Assembly: GCA_023261465.1 (NCBI GenBank)
Contig: JAHFOW010000007.1
Coordinates: forward strand, 1-27,973
Origin: Planctomycetota bacterium
GTDB lineage: Bacteria; Planctomycetota; Brocadiia; Brocadiales; Brocadiaceae
Direction of reading: 5' to 3'
Length of the DNA stretch: 27,973 nucleotides
Positions 15,003-21,947 of the stretch are shown piece after piece (the stretch's first letter is position 1; the number at the start of each line of letters is the position of its first letter). The position numbers and the translations under genes were made by a program. Under the pieces are notes generated by a model. The model did no database searches. It had not been told where the DNA came from and saw only the letters and a program-made list of their open reading frames with translations.

Positions 15003-16721
15003 TTACCTGGTTTTCTTCAGTATCTCTAACAGGCCTTCAATCTTTGATTTCACGTCTTCTTGTTTTGCCAGAAATGTTTCGCCTGTCTTTCTTATTTTTA
15101 TTTCAATCTCTTTTGTTTCGGTGAATTTTTTACCAATGATAATTTTTATGGGTATACCAATCAGATCGGCATCCTTGAATTTTACGCCGGGTCTCTGGTC
15201 TCTGTCGTCCAATAATACATCCGTGCCCGTATTGCTGCTCAGGGCGGAGTAAAGCGAATTTGCCATGTGCATACTCTGATTATCGTTGACGTTTACCGGG
15301 ATTATAATGACATGGTATGGCGTAATCGACAATGGCCAGACAATACCATTTTCATCGTGGGATCTTTCGATAAGCGATGCAATGATACGGTTGACCCCGA
15401 TCCCGTAACATCCCATAATCATGGATTTTTCTCTACCGCCAGCATCCAGGAACCTTGCTTTGAGGGCATCACTATATTTTGTGCCGAGCTTAAATACATG
15501 GCCAATCTCTATACCCTGTGAAACATCCAGTTCGTGGTTACATCTTGGGCATTTATCGCCTTTGATTACATAACGGAGATGTGCAACCTGATCGATCTTA
15601 AAATCTCTTTCCAGGTTTACGTTCATTAAGTGGGTGTCTGGTTTATTTGCGCCAGTGGCGAAATTTTTAAGCACGGATACGGCCTGATCGGCAATAATTT
15701 TTACCTTTAATCCAACAGGGCCTGCAAATCCAACAGGAGCGCCAGTAATGCGTTCTATGGTTTTATGATCGGCAAGCGCAACGGCTTCCTGTCCAAGCGC
15801 CTTGGTCAACTTTGTCTCGTTGACTTCATGATCGCCTCGCAGAAGGATAGCGATGGGTTGCCCATTTGAGATGTAGAGCATCGTTTTAATCATTTGGCTT
15901 GGACTTATCTTTAAAAAGTTGCTCACTTCCTGGATAGTGCGCTTATCCGGTGTGGAGACTTCTTCCAGATTATGCGGGGTCGCGTGATTGTCAGAAAGAA
16001 GTGGAGCGGATTCTGCTCGTTCGCGGTTTGCGCTATAACCGCATTTTAAGCACCGTATCAGGATATCTTCTCCCACAGGGCTGGGAACCATGAATTCGTG
16101 CGATACATCTCCGCCCATAGCGCCGGAATCTGCCTCGACAACGATATAGTCAAGACCGCATCGGTCGAATATTTTGCAATATGCGTCATACATGTATTGA
16201 TAACTCTTATTGAGTCCTTCGTAGTCCACATCAAAGCTATATGCATCCTTCATGATAAATTCCTTACTCCGGAGGACTCCGAAACGTGGACGGGTTTCGT
16301 CACGAAATTTAGTCTGAATTTGATAAAGCGTTATGGGTAACTGACGGTAAGAATTAATTTCATTCCGTACAATATCGGTAATAATTTCCTCGTGGGTTGG
16401 ACCCAGCGCAACTTTCTTACCATGTCTATCCTCAAAGGTAATCAAATCGTCGCCAAATATGTTTAAGCGGCCGCTTTCTTCCAGGAGGTCAAGTGGTTGG
16501 AGCGCGGGGAGGAATACCTCAATGGCGCCTGCCCTGTTCATTTCTTCGCGCACAATATTAATGACCTTGTTTAAAACCAATATTCCAATCGGCAAGTATG
16601 CATAAGCGCCGGCGGTAATTCTCCGGATCAGTCCTGCACGGATCATGAGCTTGTGACTGTCAATTTCAGCCTCAGACGGGCTTTCCTTTAAAGTAGGTAT
16701 CAATGTTTGAGACCATTTCAT
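15003..16721 (-). CDS. proS: Prolyl-tRNA synthetase, long bacterial type
   Basis: 572 residues; charges tRNA-Pro with proline. It is the bacterial (class IIa) form with an inserted editing domain. Motif 1 region SPSEAEIDSHKLMIRAGLIRRITAGAYAYLPIG is at 14-46, GPTHEE at 107-112, motif 2 FRDETRPRFG at 139-148, and motif 3 GCYGIGVNRIIASL at 437-450. The INS editing domain lies between about 225 and 395 (ISPSQMIKTMLY, LLRGDHEVNETKL, GFAGPVGL), flanked by the CxxC pairs CLKC (224-227) and CPRC (391-394). The C-terminal anticodon-binding domain follows (DVLLDDRDQRPGVKFKDADLIGIPIKI). Its own promoter lies upstream on the - strand, with AAGGAAT before the ATG. Confidence 0.97.
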   Translation of the reverse strand: MKWSQTLIPTLKESPSEAEIDSHKLMIRAGLIRRITAGAYAYLPIGILVLNKVINIVREEMNRAGAIEVFLPALQPLDLLEESGRLNIFGDDLITFEDRHGKKVALGPTHEEIITDIVRNEINSYRQLPITLYQIQTKFRDETRPRFGVLRSKEFIMKDAYSFDVDYEGLNKSYQYMYDAYCKIFDRCGLDYIVVEADSGAMGGDVSHEFMVPSPVGEDILIRCLKCGYSANRERAESAPLLSDNHATPHNLEEVSTPDKRTIQEVSNFLKISPSQMIKTMLYISNGQPIAILLRGDHEVNETKLTKALGQEAVALADHKTIERITGAPVGFAGPVGLKVKIIADQAVSVLKNFATGANKPDTHLMNVNLERDFKIDQVAHLRYVIKGDKCPRCNHELDVSQGIEIGHVFKLGTKYSDALKARFLDAGGREKSMIMGCYGIGVNRIIASLIERSHDENGIVWPLSITPYHVIIIPVNVNDNQSMHMANSLYSALSSNTGTDVLLDDRDQRPGVKFKDADLIGIPIKIIIGKKFTETKEIEIKIRKTGETFLAKQEDVKSKIEGLLEILKKTR

Positions 16722-16774
16722 CTGTTTTTATTCCTTTGAAAAAAGATATATTCAAAACAAACTGTGAATAAAAC

Positions 16775-16802
16775 ATTATAATTTTTTATCGGGTGCTTTC
16801 AA
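16775..16802 (-). promoter_or_regulatory. Promoter of proS
   Basis: On the - strand, -35 TTGAAA (16802-16797), 16-bp spacer, -10 TATAAT (16780-16775). Transcription would start near 16768 and give a leader of about 47 bases. Its -35 box lies only 11 bp from that of the rightward cytochrome promoter, so the two are back to back. Confidence 0.65.
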
Positions 16803-16813
16803 GGATTAAATAT

Positions 16814-16841
16814 TTGACATATAACATTTTTTAATTATAAT
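16814..16841 (+). promoter_or_regulatory. Full-consensus sigma-70 promoter of the cytochrome cluster
   Basis: -35 TTGACA (16814-16819), 16-bp spacer, -10 TATAAT (16836-16841): 12 of 12 consensus bases, spacing one short of the optimum. Transcription would start near 16848, leaving about 255 bases of leader before the first cytochrome start. It suggests high basal expression. Confidence 0.78.
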
Positions 16842-16923
16842 TGTTTGCTTATTATTCTATTTTTTCATTAAGACTATTGGTGTGCAATTTTCCATTCATG
16901 TGGTTAATTTAAACCGATTTTTC

Positions 16924-17040
16924 CATGCAGGCTTTTTGTTTTACCTGCATGTCATGTAGTAAATCGTTGATGCTTAATGGGTTGTTTTGTTTGCTTATGT
17001 TGGCATGATATATGCTATATTTCCATATTTATCAACGATT
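16924..17040 (+). promoter_or_regulatory. Structured 5' leader of the first cytochrome gene
   Basis: Within the long leader, CATGCAGG (16924-16931) and CCTGCATG (16944-16951) form a perfect 8-bp stem with a 12-base loop. AATCGTTGAT (16962-16971) pairs exactly with ATCAACGATT (17031-17040) as a 10-bp closing helix around about 60 bases. No T-run follows either. The layout suggests a folded leader (RNA stability, translational control) or operator sites. I recognise no known riboswitch class. Confidence 0.5.
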
Positions 17041-17103
17041 AAAGCAAAGGTATTGTTAAGTTAGAACAGGATAATTGATATTACTGCGATGGAGGTGAAA
17101 ACG

Positions 17104-17631
17104 TTGTTAAAGAGAGTTTTTTTGGCAGGTTTAATCGTTGGCATCTGTGGCTTGATGTCCACTGTGTTTGCTGAAGAAGCGCCGAAGAAGGAAGAAAAGA
17201 GTGAATTAGCCAAGATTATGTCTGAAATAGATAAGAGCTACAAGGCGGCTGAACAAATATCAGGATACTATAAATATAGCAGTAATGATTGGAATATTAT
17301 TGCTGAATCGAGTGCTAAAATTGTTGAATTAGCAAAGATAGTTATTGGTAAGTTTTCACGGCCAGATGATAAAAAATATCAGGACCTCAATAAGTCGATG
17401 CTGACTGAAGCGGAAAAGATGCTTGAAGTTACAACACGCAAGGATGAAAAGGGCGCTCTGGAGGATGCTCAATGGCAGGTGAGAAGGCTGAGGCAAACGT
17501 GTGCTGTGTGTCATAAACATTTAGGGATACATATTTATCCGAATTTATATCCTGGGAAAAAAGAAGAAACACAACCAGGACACGAAGAGATACCGGAGCC
17601 GAAGACGACAAATACTCCTAAAGACTGGTAA
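17104..17631 (+). CDS. Exported monoheme cytochrome c, helical c'-like type
   Basis: An exported c-type cytochrome with one heme. From the TTG start the protein has 175 residues: a signal peptide (LLKRVFLAGLIVGICGLMSTVFA, about 23 residues), a mostly helical middle and one heme-binding CAVCH near the C terminus, followed by a Lys/Glu/Pro-rich tail. A C-terminal CxxCH after helical segments is the pattern of cytochrome c'/c-556-type four-helix bundles. The mature chain has no cysteine beyond the heme motif. An ATG at 17089 is in frame, but GGAGGTGA at 17091-17098 overlaps those codons and sits 5 bases before the TTG at 17104, which also begins the signal peptide. TTG is therefore the better start. 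It is a homologue of the next gene (both have RRL-x3-4-CxxCHK near the end). Role: periplasmic or anammoxosomal electron transfer or NO-type ligand binding, by family only. Confidence 0.85.
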   Translation: MLKRVFLAGLIVGICGLMSTVFAEEAPKKEEKSELAKIMSEIDKSYKAAEQISGYYKYSSNDWNIIAESSAKIVELAKIVIGKFSRPDDKKYQDLNKSMLTEAEKMLEVTTRKDEKGALEDAQWQVRRLRQTCAVCHKHLGIHIYPNLYPGKKEETQPGHEEIPEPKTTNTPKDW

Positions 17632-17705
17632 AACAAACGTTTTATAGAGTTTGCGGGGGGTAAGGAATTTATAAGCTTTGGGACAGTTGTTAGTGAAGTT
17701 TTTAC

Positions 17706-17734
17706 TTGACTCATTTTAACATCAATGATATATT
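17706..17734 (+). promoter_or_regulatory. Promoter within the cytochrome cluster
   Basis: -35 TTGACT (17706-17711), 17-bp spacer, -10 TATATT (17729-17734): 10 of 12 consensus bases with optimal spacing. It would serve the second and third cytochrome genes with a leader of roughly 375 bases. Confidence 0.6.
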
Positions 17735-17961
17735 GGCTAATATTTTGTTTTGGGAAGTGAATTTGAATTATGTAGTACATAATTCCCGTAAACGCTCTCT
17801 TGTGAGTGAGAAGTGGAAATCATGCTAGGTTTCATTCCGATTCCATGCACAGAGATTAAGGGGAATGTTTTACTTTAAAGTGTTATTCAAAGATGTTATT
17901 TGCAGTTTTCAGCGCTATGCTGCTGTTTTTAGGACGAAGGGAGGTGAAGCAGAAGGTTGAG

Positions 17962-17987
17962 TTCCACGGGGGCTGGTTGGCGTGGAA
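17962..17987 (+). promoter_or_regulatory. Leader hairpin before the second cytochrome gene
   Basis: TTCCACG (17962-17968), 12-base loop, CGTGGAA (17981-17987), a perfect 7-bp stem. It directly follows the GGGAGGTGA sequence at 17939 and includes part of the small 14-codon frame. The loop size equals that of the 16924-16951 hairpin in the other cytochrome leader, although the stem sequences differ. Confidence 0.45.
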
Positions 17988-18117
17988 GTGTTGTAAAATA
18001 AGCCCTCTTGTAACATATTGTGGTTTTGTGGTATAGATTAATTGTTGCACTGAAATTTATTCTCATTGTTGAAATGTATCTAAGGAAAAGTTTTTAGGAA
18101 AAGTGAGGAGGGGAAAA

Positions 18118-18528
18118 ATGAGGCTAAAAAAAGGACTATTTGCGGTGGCATTCTCGTTGTTCACTGCTGCAGTTGCGTCAGTTAGTTATGGACAATCAAG
18201 CCAGGGTGATTTATGCAAGAAGATGTGGGATAATTTCCAGGGAATGAGAGCTATGACAGGTCTTTCAGCTGCCACTGATGAAAACTTCAGTAAATTTTCA
18301 GGCTGTGCAAAGTCAATTGTTGCAGACACAAATGCTTCGAATGAAAAATTTGCAACAGACAAAAATTATAAGGTTTTAAATGGCGAGGTGCTTTATCATG
18401 CCGGTGAGATTGACAAGGCATCTGGAAATAAGGATCTCGAAGAAATTCAGGTGCAGTTCAGAAGGCTTACTATCGCCTGCAGAAACTGTCACAAAATCTA
18501 TAGATCAGAGCTTAAGCTCGTTCCGTAA
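18118..18528 (+). CDS. Exported monoheme cytochrome c, helical, with two extra cysteines
   Basis: From the ATG at 18118 it has 136 residues: a signal peptide of about 25 (KKGLFAVAFSLFTAAVASVSYG, then QSSQ), a helical body and the heme motif CRNCH at C121/C124/H125 close to the C terminus. A GTG at 18103 lies inside the ribosome binding site GAGGAGGGG (18105-18113), so ATG is the true start. It is a diverged paralogue of the gene upstream. Unlike it, the mature chain has two further cysteines, C33 in the first helix and C63. In the helical cytochrome c' fold the distal heme face is lined by the first helix, so C33 could be a distal ligand or form a disulfide with C63. Anammox bacteria are known to have a His/Cys-ligated low-potential heterodimer of small cytochromes (NaxLS). 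Similarity to it is a hypothesis here. Confidence 0.85.
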   Translation: MRLKKGLFAVAFSLFTAAVASVSYGQSSQGDLCKKMWDNFQGMRAMTGLSAATDENFSKFSGCAKSIVADTNASNEKFATDKNYKVLNGEVLYHAGEIDKASGNKDLEEIQVQFRRLTIACRNCHKIYRSELKLVP

Positions 18529-18575
18529 TATATTTACATAATCCTACAGATTTATAATTGAGGGGAGATTAAACT

Positions 18576-18956
18576 ATGAAAAAATTTCGTTTATCATATA
18601 TAATTCCTGTTGTAGCAGGATTAGGATTAACTTTGGGTAGCTCAGCATGGGCATTAACACATCACGAAGCAGGTGATACCACAAAGAGTCCTTATACAAT
18701 TTTTGCTGGCCTTGGCTTCGCCGTTCAGGAAAGTTGCTATTACTGTCATGGAAATGGCGGCAAGGGTACTGCAAAGGGTCACGAGTTTGGTGTGCCTGAT
18801 TTCACTGATCCAGCTTACCAGGCTTCAAAAACAGATGAAGCGTTGGTAAAGCATATCAATGCTGGCAAGGGAAAATGCCCAAGCTTTCAAGGAAAGATGT
18901 CTCCTGATATGATCGAAAAGATGGTGGAGATCGTAAGGAATTTCGCAACTAAATAG
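18576..18956 (+). CDS. Exported class I monoheme cytochrome c
   Basis: 126 residues. Signal peptide about 1-26 (KKFRLSYIIPVVAGLGLTLGSSAWA), heme motif CYYCH at C54/C57/H58 near the N terminus of the mature chain, and M108 in FQGKMSPDMIEKMV as the likely sixth ligand. This is the classical N-terminal CxxCH and C-terminal Met layout of small electron-shuttle cytochromes c. C101 (GKCPSF) is an additional cysteine. A GAGGGGAG ribosome binding site lies 9 bases before the ATG. It follows the helical cytochrome after 47 bp without its own promoter, so they are co-expressed; a strong terminator ends the cluster. A soluble electron carrier between respiratory complexes is the expected role. Confidence 0.9.
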   Translation: MKKFRLSYIIPVVAGLGLTLGSSAWALTHHEAGDTTKSPYTIFAGLGFAVQESCYYCHGNGGKGTAKGHEFGVPDFTDPAYQASKTDEALVKHINAGKGKCPSFQGKMSPDMIEKMVEIVRNFATK

Positions 18957-19007
18957 CTTGTTACCGGCTGTATTTTTTCAATATAATGTGCGTTATTCAA
19001 AAATAAG

Positions 19008-19044
19008 AGGGCATATGAACGTAATACTTCATATGCCCTTTTTC
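19008..19044 (+). terminator. Intrinsic terminator of the cytochrome cluster
   Basis: AGGGCATATGAA (19008-19019), 8-base loop, TTCATATGCCCT (19028-19039), then TTTTC. The stem is perfect over 12 bp. It ends rightward transcription 52 bp after the last cytochrome stop and faces the convergent hydrolase gene on the other strand. Confidence 0.9.
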
Positions 19045-19109
19045 GTTAATACTTAATTATATTGCGTCATATTCTCATGCCAAATAATATATTGTTTCAG
19101 GCATTACGA

Positions 19110-19652
19110 TTACGTAATCTTTACGTGAAATAGCCGTTCCATCTGTTCCAGTGCAAATTGGTGTTCGTTCAGTGTGAGTCCAGCAACGCAATCTTTTGGC
19201 ACCGTAATTTTGTATCCCCTCATATAAGCTTCTGCCACAGTGTATAAAACGCAAATATTTGTTACGACACCGGTAACTATAACATGTGCAACTCCAAGAT
19301 TTTTCAGGAGTTTGTCCAGAGATGTCTTGTAAAAGCAGGAATAATGGGTCTTTGTTACCACAAAATCCTCCTTGTGTGGTTTGAGCTGGTCGATAATGTG
19401 CGCCCCTTCAGTTCCTTTTACTGCATGGGATGGCCACAACTGGAATTCCGGGTCGGTTTTTTTGTGGGCATCGCAACAAAAGATAATGGGAATGTTTTTC
19501 CTGCGCGACTTTGTAATTTCCCGTCGGATGTTATTGATTATCAATCTTGCAGCAGGAACCTCAAGGGTGGATCCTTCCTTAACGAAATCGTTGAGCATAT
19601 CAGCAATAAGAAGGGCGTACTTTTCATCTTTTAAATGCTTCGGTTTTCTCAT
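19110..19652 (-). CDS. Nicotinamidase/isochorismatase-family cysteine hydrolase
   Basis: 180 residues from the ATG at 19652. The catalytic triad Asp-Lys-Cys is D18 (LLIADMLNDF), K101 (VVTKTHYSCF) and C134 (VTNICVLYT). A metal site like that of nicotinamidases (PncA) is suggested by D61 and H63 (CCDAHKK) and H76 (WPSHAVKGTEG). It therefore most likely deamidates nicotinamide to nicotinate in NAD recycling, though other amidase substrates are possible. A TTG at 19667 would add five residues, but GGAGAG lies 8 bases before the ATG at 19652, which decides the start. The gene stands alone, between a convergent cytochrome cluster and a repeat-containing gap. Confidence 0.85.
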   Translation of the reverse strand: MRKPKHLKDEKYALLIADMLNDFVKEGSTLEVPAARLIINNIRREITKSRRKNIPIIFCCDAHKKTDPEFQLWPSHAVKGTEGAHIIDQLKPHKEDFVVTKTHYSCFYKTSLDKLLKNLGVAHVIVTGVVTNICVLYTVAEAYMRGYKITVPKDCVAGLTLNEHQFALEQMERLFHVKIT

Positions 19653-19702
19653 ATACCATCTCTCCAATTAGGCCTTCGGCGACTTAAAAAATGCGCATGC
19701 AG

Positions 19703-19726
19703 GAGACGCAAAATCTTGCGTCTCTA
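19703..19726 (-). repeat. GAGACGCA-type hairpin repeat, copy 2
   Basis: GAGACGCAA (19703-19711), loop AATC, TTGCGTCTC (19716-19724), a perfect 9-bp stem. As reverse complement it matches copy 1 (7695-7718) at 22 of 24 bases. It lies in the 189-bp gap upstream of the hydrolase gene. Confidence 0.65.
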
Positions 19727-19804
19727 GAATATGGAAATTCTTATGCATTAAAAATTAGGCGTTTAGCAACTTTTACCATGAATACACAATAATTCCACTG
19801 AGTG

Positions 19805-19822
19805 TCTTCGTGACTTTGTGGC
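19805..19822. repeat. CTTCGTG/CTTTGTGGC-type dispersed repeat, copy 2
   Basis: CTTCGTGACTTTGTGGCA, 17 of 18 identical to the copy at about 1223-1241, in the same orientation. It lies just downstream of the metallo-beta-lactamase-fold gene. Confidence 0.5.
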
Positions 19823-19841
19823 AATTCTGAATTTCCTGACA

Positions 19842-20612
19842 TCAAACAGTAAATCTGGAAAAATCCGATGCAACAACAATTTCACCATGATAAATGTTTT
19901 TCAGTTCTGCTATCAGATGATGATTGTTGTTCCTGATTACCATATCACAGTTGGGGTAAATATGGGTAAGAATTAACCGGCCACATTCCGACTCGTGTGC
20001 AATTTTGGCACACAATCGTGGGGTCAGATGGCCTTCAATCTGTTGTTCATCTGGAAATGAGCATTCCAGAATGAGCGTATTTACCTTTTTTGCCAAGCGA
20101 AGAATCCCGTCACAATAACCTGTATCTCCTGAATACGTCAGGGTCTTTCCATTTTGAGATTCTATGCGAAAGCCGATACTCATTGTGAAATGTTTAAGTG
20201 GTTCAACGACAATTTTCCAATCCTCGTAAACCACTTCTCCTCTGTCAATTTCTTTGAGATGCACATCGAATGTTTTCGGGTCTATACCGTCTTTATATAC
20301 TGCAAGCAATCCTTCGTAAAATGCCTGTAAACCCGTTGGGCCTGTAATATACAATGGCCTGGTTCTTTTGGGAACGTGGTAACGCATGGCGAACAGAATG
20401 GAAACAAGATCAAGCGAATGATCCATGTGAAAATGGGAATAATATAGATGGTCGATATCCAGGCAGGTGACATTCAAAAGAAAGAGCTGCCGAAGCGAAC
20501 CTGGCCCTGTATCAAAAACGAGGTGCTTGCCTTTTATTTTTACTAAGGTACAGGGATACGCCCTTGTTTGAGAAGGCATGCCGGTACCAGAACCAATAAT
20601 TGTTAGTTCCAT
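19842..20612 (-). CDS. Metallo-beta-lactamase-fold hydrolase (RNase Z-like)
   Basis: 256 residues of the MBL superfamily with a two-metal site. It begins MELTIIGSGTGMPS, as in RNase Z-like and phosphodiesterase-like members, and carries HFHMDH as H60-x-H62-x-D64-H65. Further ligands are expected in LKHFTMSIGFRIE, YSGDTGYCDG (the Asp) and LILTHIYP (the His). The exosite and the C-terminal extras of true RNase Z are not evident. A broader role as a small phosphodiesterase or hydrolase is equally likely. Its start overlaps the end of the upstream AlkP-family gene by 10 bases, a strong sign of translational coupling, so the two products probably work on the same or a linked substrate. Confidence 0.85.
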   Translation of the reverse strand: MELTIIGSGTGMPSQTRAYPCTLVKIKGKHLVFDTGPGSLRQLFLLNVTCLDIDHLYYSHFHMDHSLDLVSILFAMRYHVPKRTRPLYITGPTGLQAFYEGLLAVYKDGIDPKTFDVHLKEIDRGEVVYEDWKIVVEPLKHFTMSIGFRIESQNGKTLTYSGDTGYCDGILRLAKKVNTLILECSFPDEQQIEGHLTPRLCAKIAHESECGRLILTHIYPNCDMVIRNNNHHLIAELKNIYHGEIVVASDFSRFTV

Positions 20613-21931
20613 TTTACGAAATTGATGCCATCAATATCTTCGGGTACCGGGATATCCAGTGAATTCAGGATGGTTGTGGTAACATCCACAATCTCCAGAG
20701 GATTTTTTATAATATTTTTATTGTTAATATATACAAAGGCATCATCATAGGTATGCATACCGCTGAAATTACCTTTGGCAAACGTAGTATCTTTATTGAA
20801 AGCACCCTTCAAGTCATAGCCGGGTTTGGGTTCAATAACAAGGTCTGGCGCCTTGTCGAAAAATTTCCCGCGGTATATATCTTCCCGTTTGTGTACCTTG
20901 TCAATTACATTCGTTTGTGTTTCCGGATCTTTCATTTCTGTAAGTTTGGATATCAGGGTATTACGCAATTGCTCATAATCGGCGCCAGGTTCTACACACC
21001 CGTTTGGTTCCCTGCCTTTGAGATTAAGGTAGATTCTTCCGGGATCAAGGCAGTAAGCCCTTGCTCCATTGCCTATATCTGAAAGAGATTTAGACGGATT
21101 GGTTTTGAAATTTAAAAAACCTTCATTTCTTAACCAATTATTAATAGACACCTCTTGTTTTAATGTGCAGAATCCATGGTCAGATAAAAGAATAAGGGTA
21201 GCGTTTTGATCAGTATTTTCAATGATCTTACCAAGTGAAGCATCTATTCTTTTATAATAATCAAGGAATAAGGGGGTATATTTGGGGTCGTTTCTTTCTC
21301 CATATTCCCAGAAGAAGTGATGGAGTCTGTCGGTCTCGGTAAATATTCCGATGAAAAGGTCGTAAACTTCATTTTTCAGAAAGTAGAGTAATGCTTGTGT
21401 CCTCTTTTCCAGGGTAAGAATCATGTCGTCAAATAATCGTTCTTTCGATTCTTCGATGAGTTGTGTATCTACATCAATTTTGTAATCCATTGCCTTTAAC
21501 AGGGGAACAACCGCAGGAGGATAGGTTGCACGTCTAAGGTCTACTGCGACAAAGCCTGCAATAAGGATTCCGTACATTTCAGCCGCTGGATATGTTGCCG
21601 GCACATTAATTACAATGGAACGCTTGTTATAGGTGCGGAGCATATTCCAGATTGTTTTGCTCATGATATGTTGAGATGTGGGAAAATATATATCGTAGGA
21701 ATTTGCAGTCCTGTCCATAAAACCAAAAATTCCGTGTTTTGCAGGATTTACACCGGTTGTAAATGACGTCCATGCCACGGATGATATTGCAGGGTGTGTG
21801 GATTTCATTTCTTGCAATGATCCTGTGGACATGAGCTTTGACAGAGTGGGACAAATACCTTGTCGTGTCAATTTAAGTAAAAGACTGTACGGTGTGCCAT
21901 CAAGACCAATAACAACTGTTTTTTTCTTCAT
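20603..21931 (-). CDS. AlkP-superfamily phosphohydrolase/phosphomutase (COG3379-like)
   Basis: 442 residues of the alkaline phosphatase superfamily, without signal peptide, so cytoplasmic. VIGLDGTP gives the first metal Asp (D11). STHPAISSVAWTSFTTGVNPAKHGIFGF carries the nucleophile at S50 by analogy with Thr in the phosphodiesterase branch. Later ligands are in FTETDRLHHFFW, LLSDHGF and SGMHTYDDAF. The NPAKHGIFGF stretch is typical of COG3379 proteins annotated as predicted phosphohydrolases or phosphomutases. The substrate is unknown. An ATG at 21931 is preferred over an adjoining GTG at 21934. It follows the flavoprotein gene after 16 bp and overlaps the MBL gene, so it lies within a long - strand operon. 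Confidence 0.85.
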   Translation of the reverse strand: MKKKTVVIGLDGTPYSLLLKLTRQGICPTLSKLMSTGSLQEMKSTHPAISSVAWTSFTTGVNPAKHGIFGFMDRTANSYDIYFPTSQHIMSKTIWNMLRTYNKRSIVINVPATYPAAEMYGILIAGFVAVDLRRATYPPAVVPLLKAMDYKIDVDTQLIEESKERLFDDMILTLEKRTQALLYFLKNEVYDLFIGIFTETDRLHHFFWEYGERNDPKYTPLFLDYYKRIDASLGKIIENTDQNATLILLSDHGFCTLKQEVSINNWLRNEGFLNFKTNPSKSLSDIGNGARAYCLDPGRIYLNLKGREPNGCVEPGADYEQLRNTLISKLTEMKDPETQTNVIDKVHKREDIYRGKFFDKAPDLVIEPKPGYDLKGAFNKDTTFAKGNFSGMHTYDDAFVYINNKNIIKNPLEIVDVTTTILNSLDIPVPEDIDGINFVKWN

Positions 21932-21947
21932 CACCCGTGCCTGAGTT

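Larger units (their letters stand above)
17632..18117 (+). other. 486-bp non-coding stretch between two cytochrome genes
   Basis: Holds a promoter (17706-17734), a palindrome ACTTTAAAGT near 17870-17880, and a hairpin TTCCACG-12-CGTGGAA (17962-17987). A strong ribosome-binding-like GGGAGGTGA (17939-17947) precedes a 14-codon frame TTG 17957 to TAA 18001 (MSSTGAGWRGSVVK). A 47-codon frame, ATG 17893 to TAG 18036, starts hydrophobically but has no ribosome binding site. I do not count either as a gene. The region is unusually long for a gap inside a gene cluster and is best read as a long regulated leader. Confidence 0.5.
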
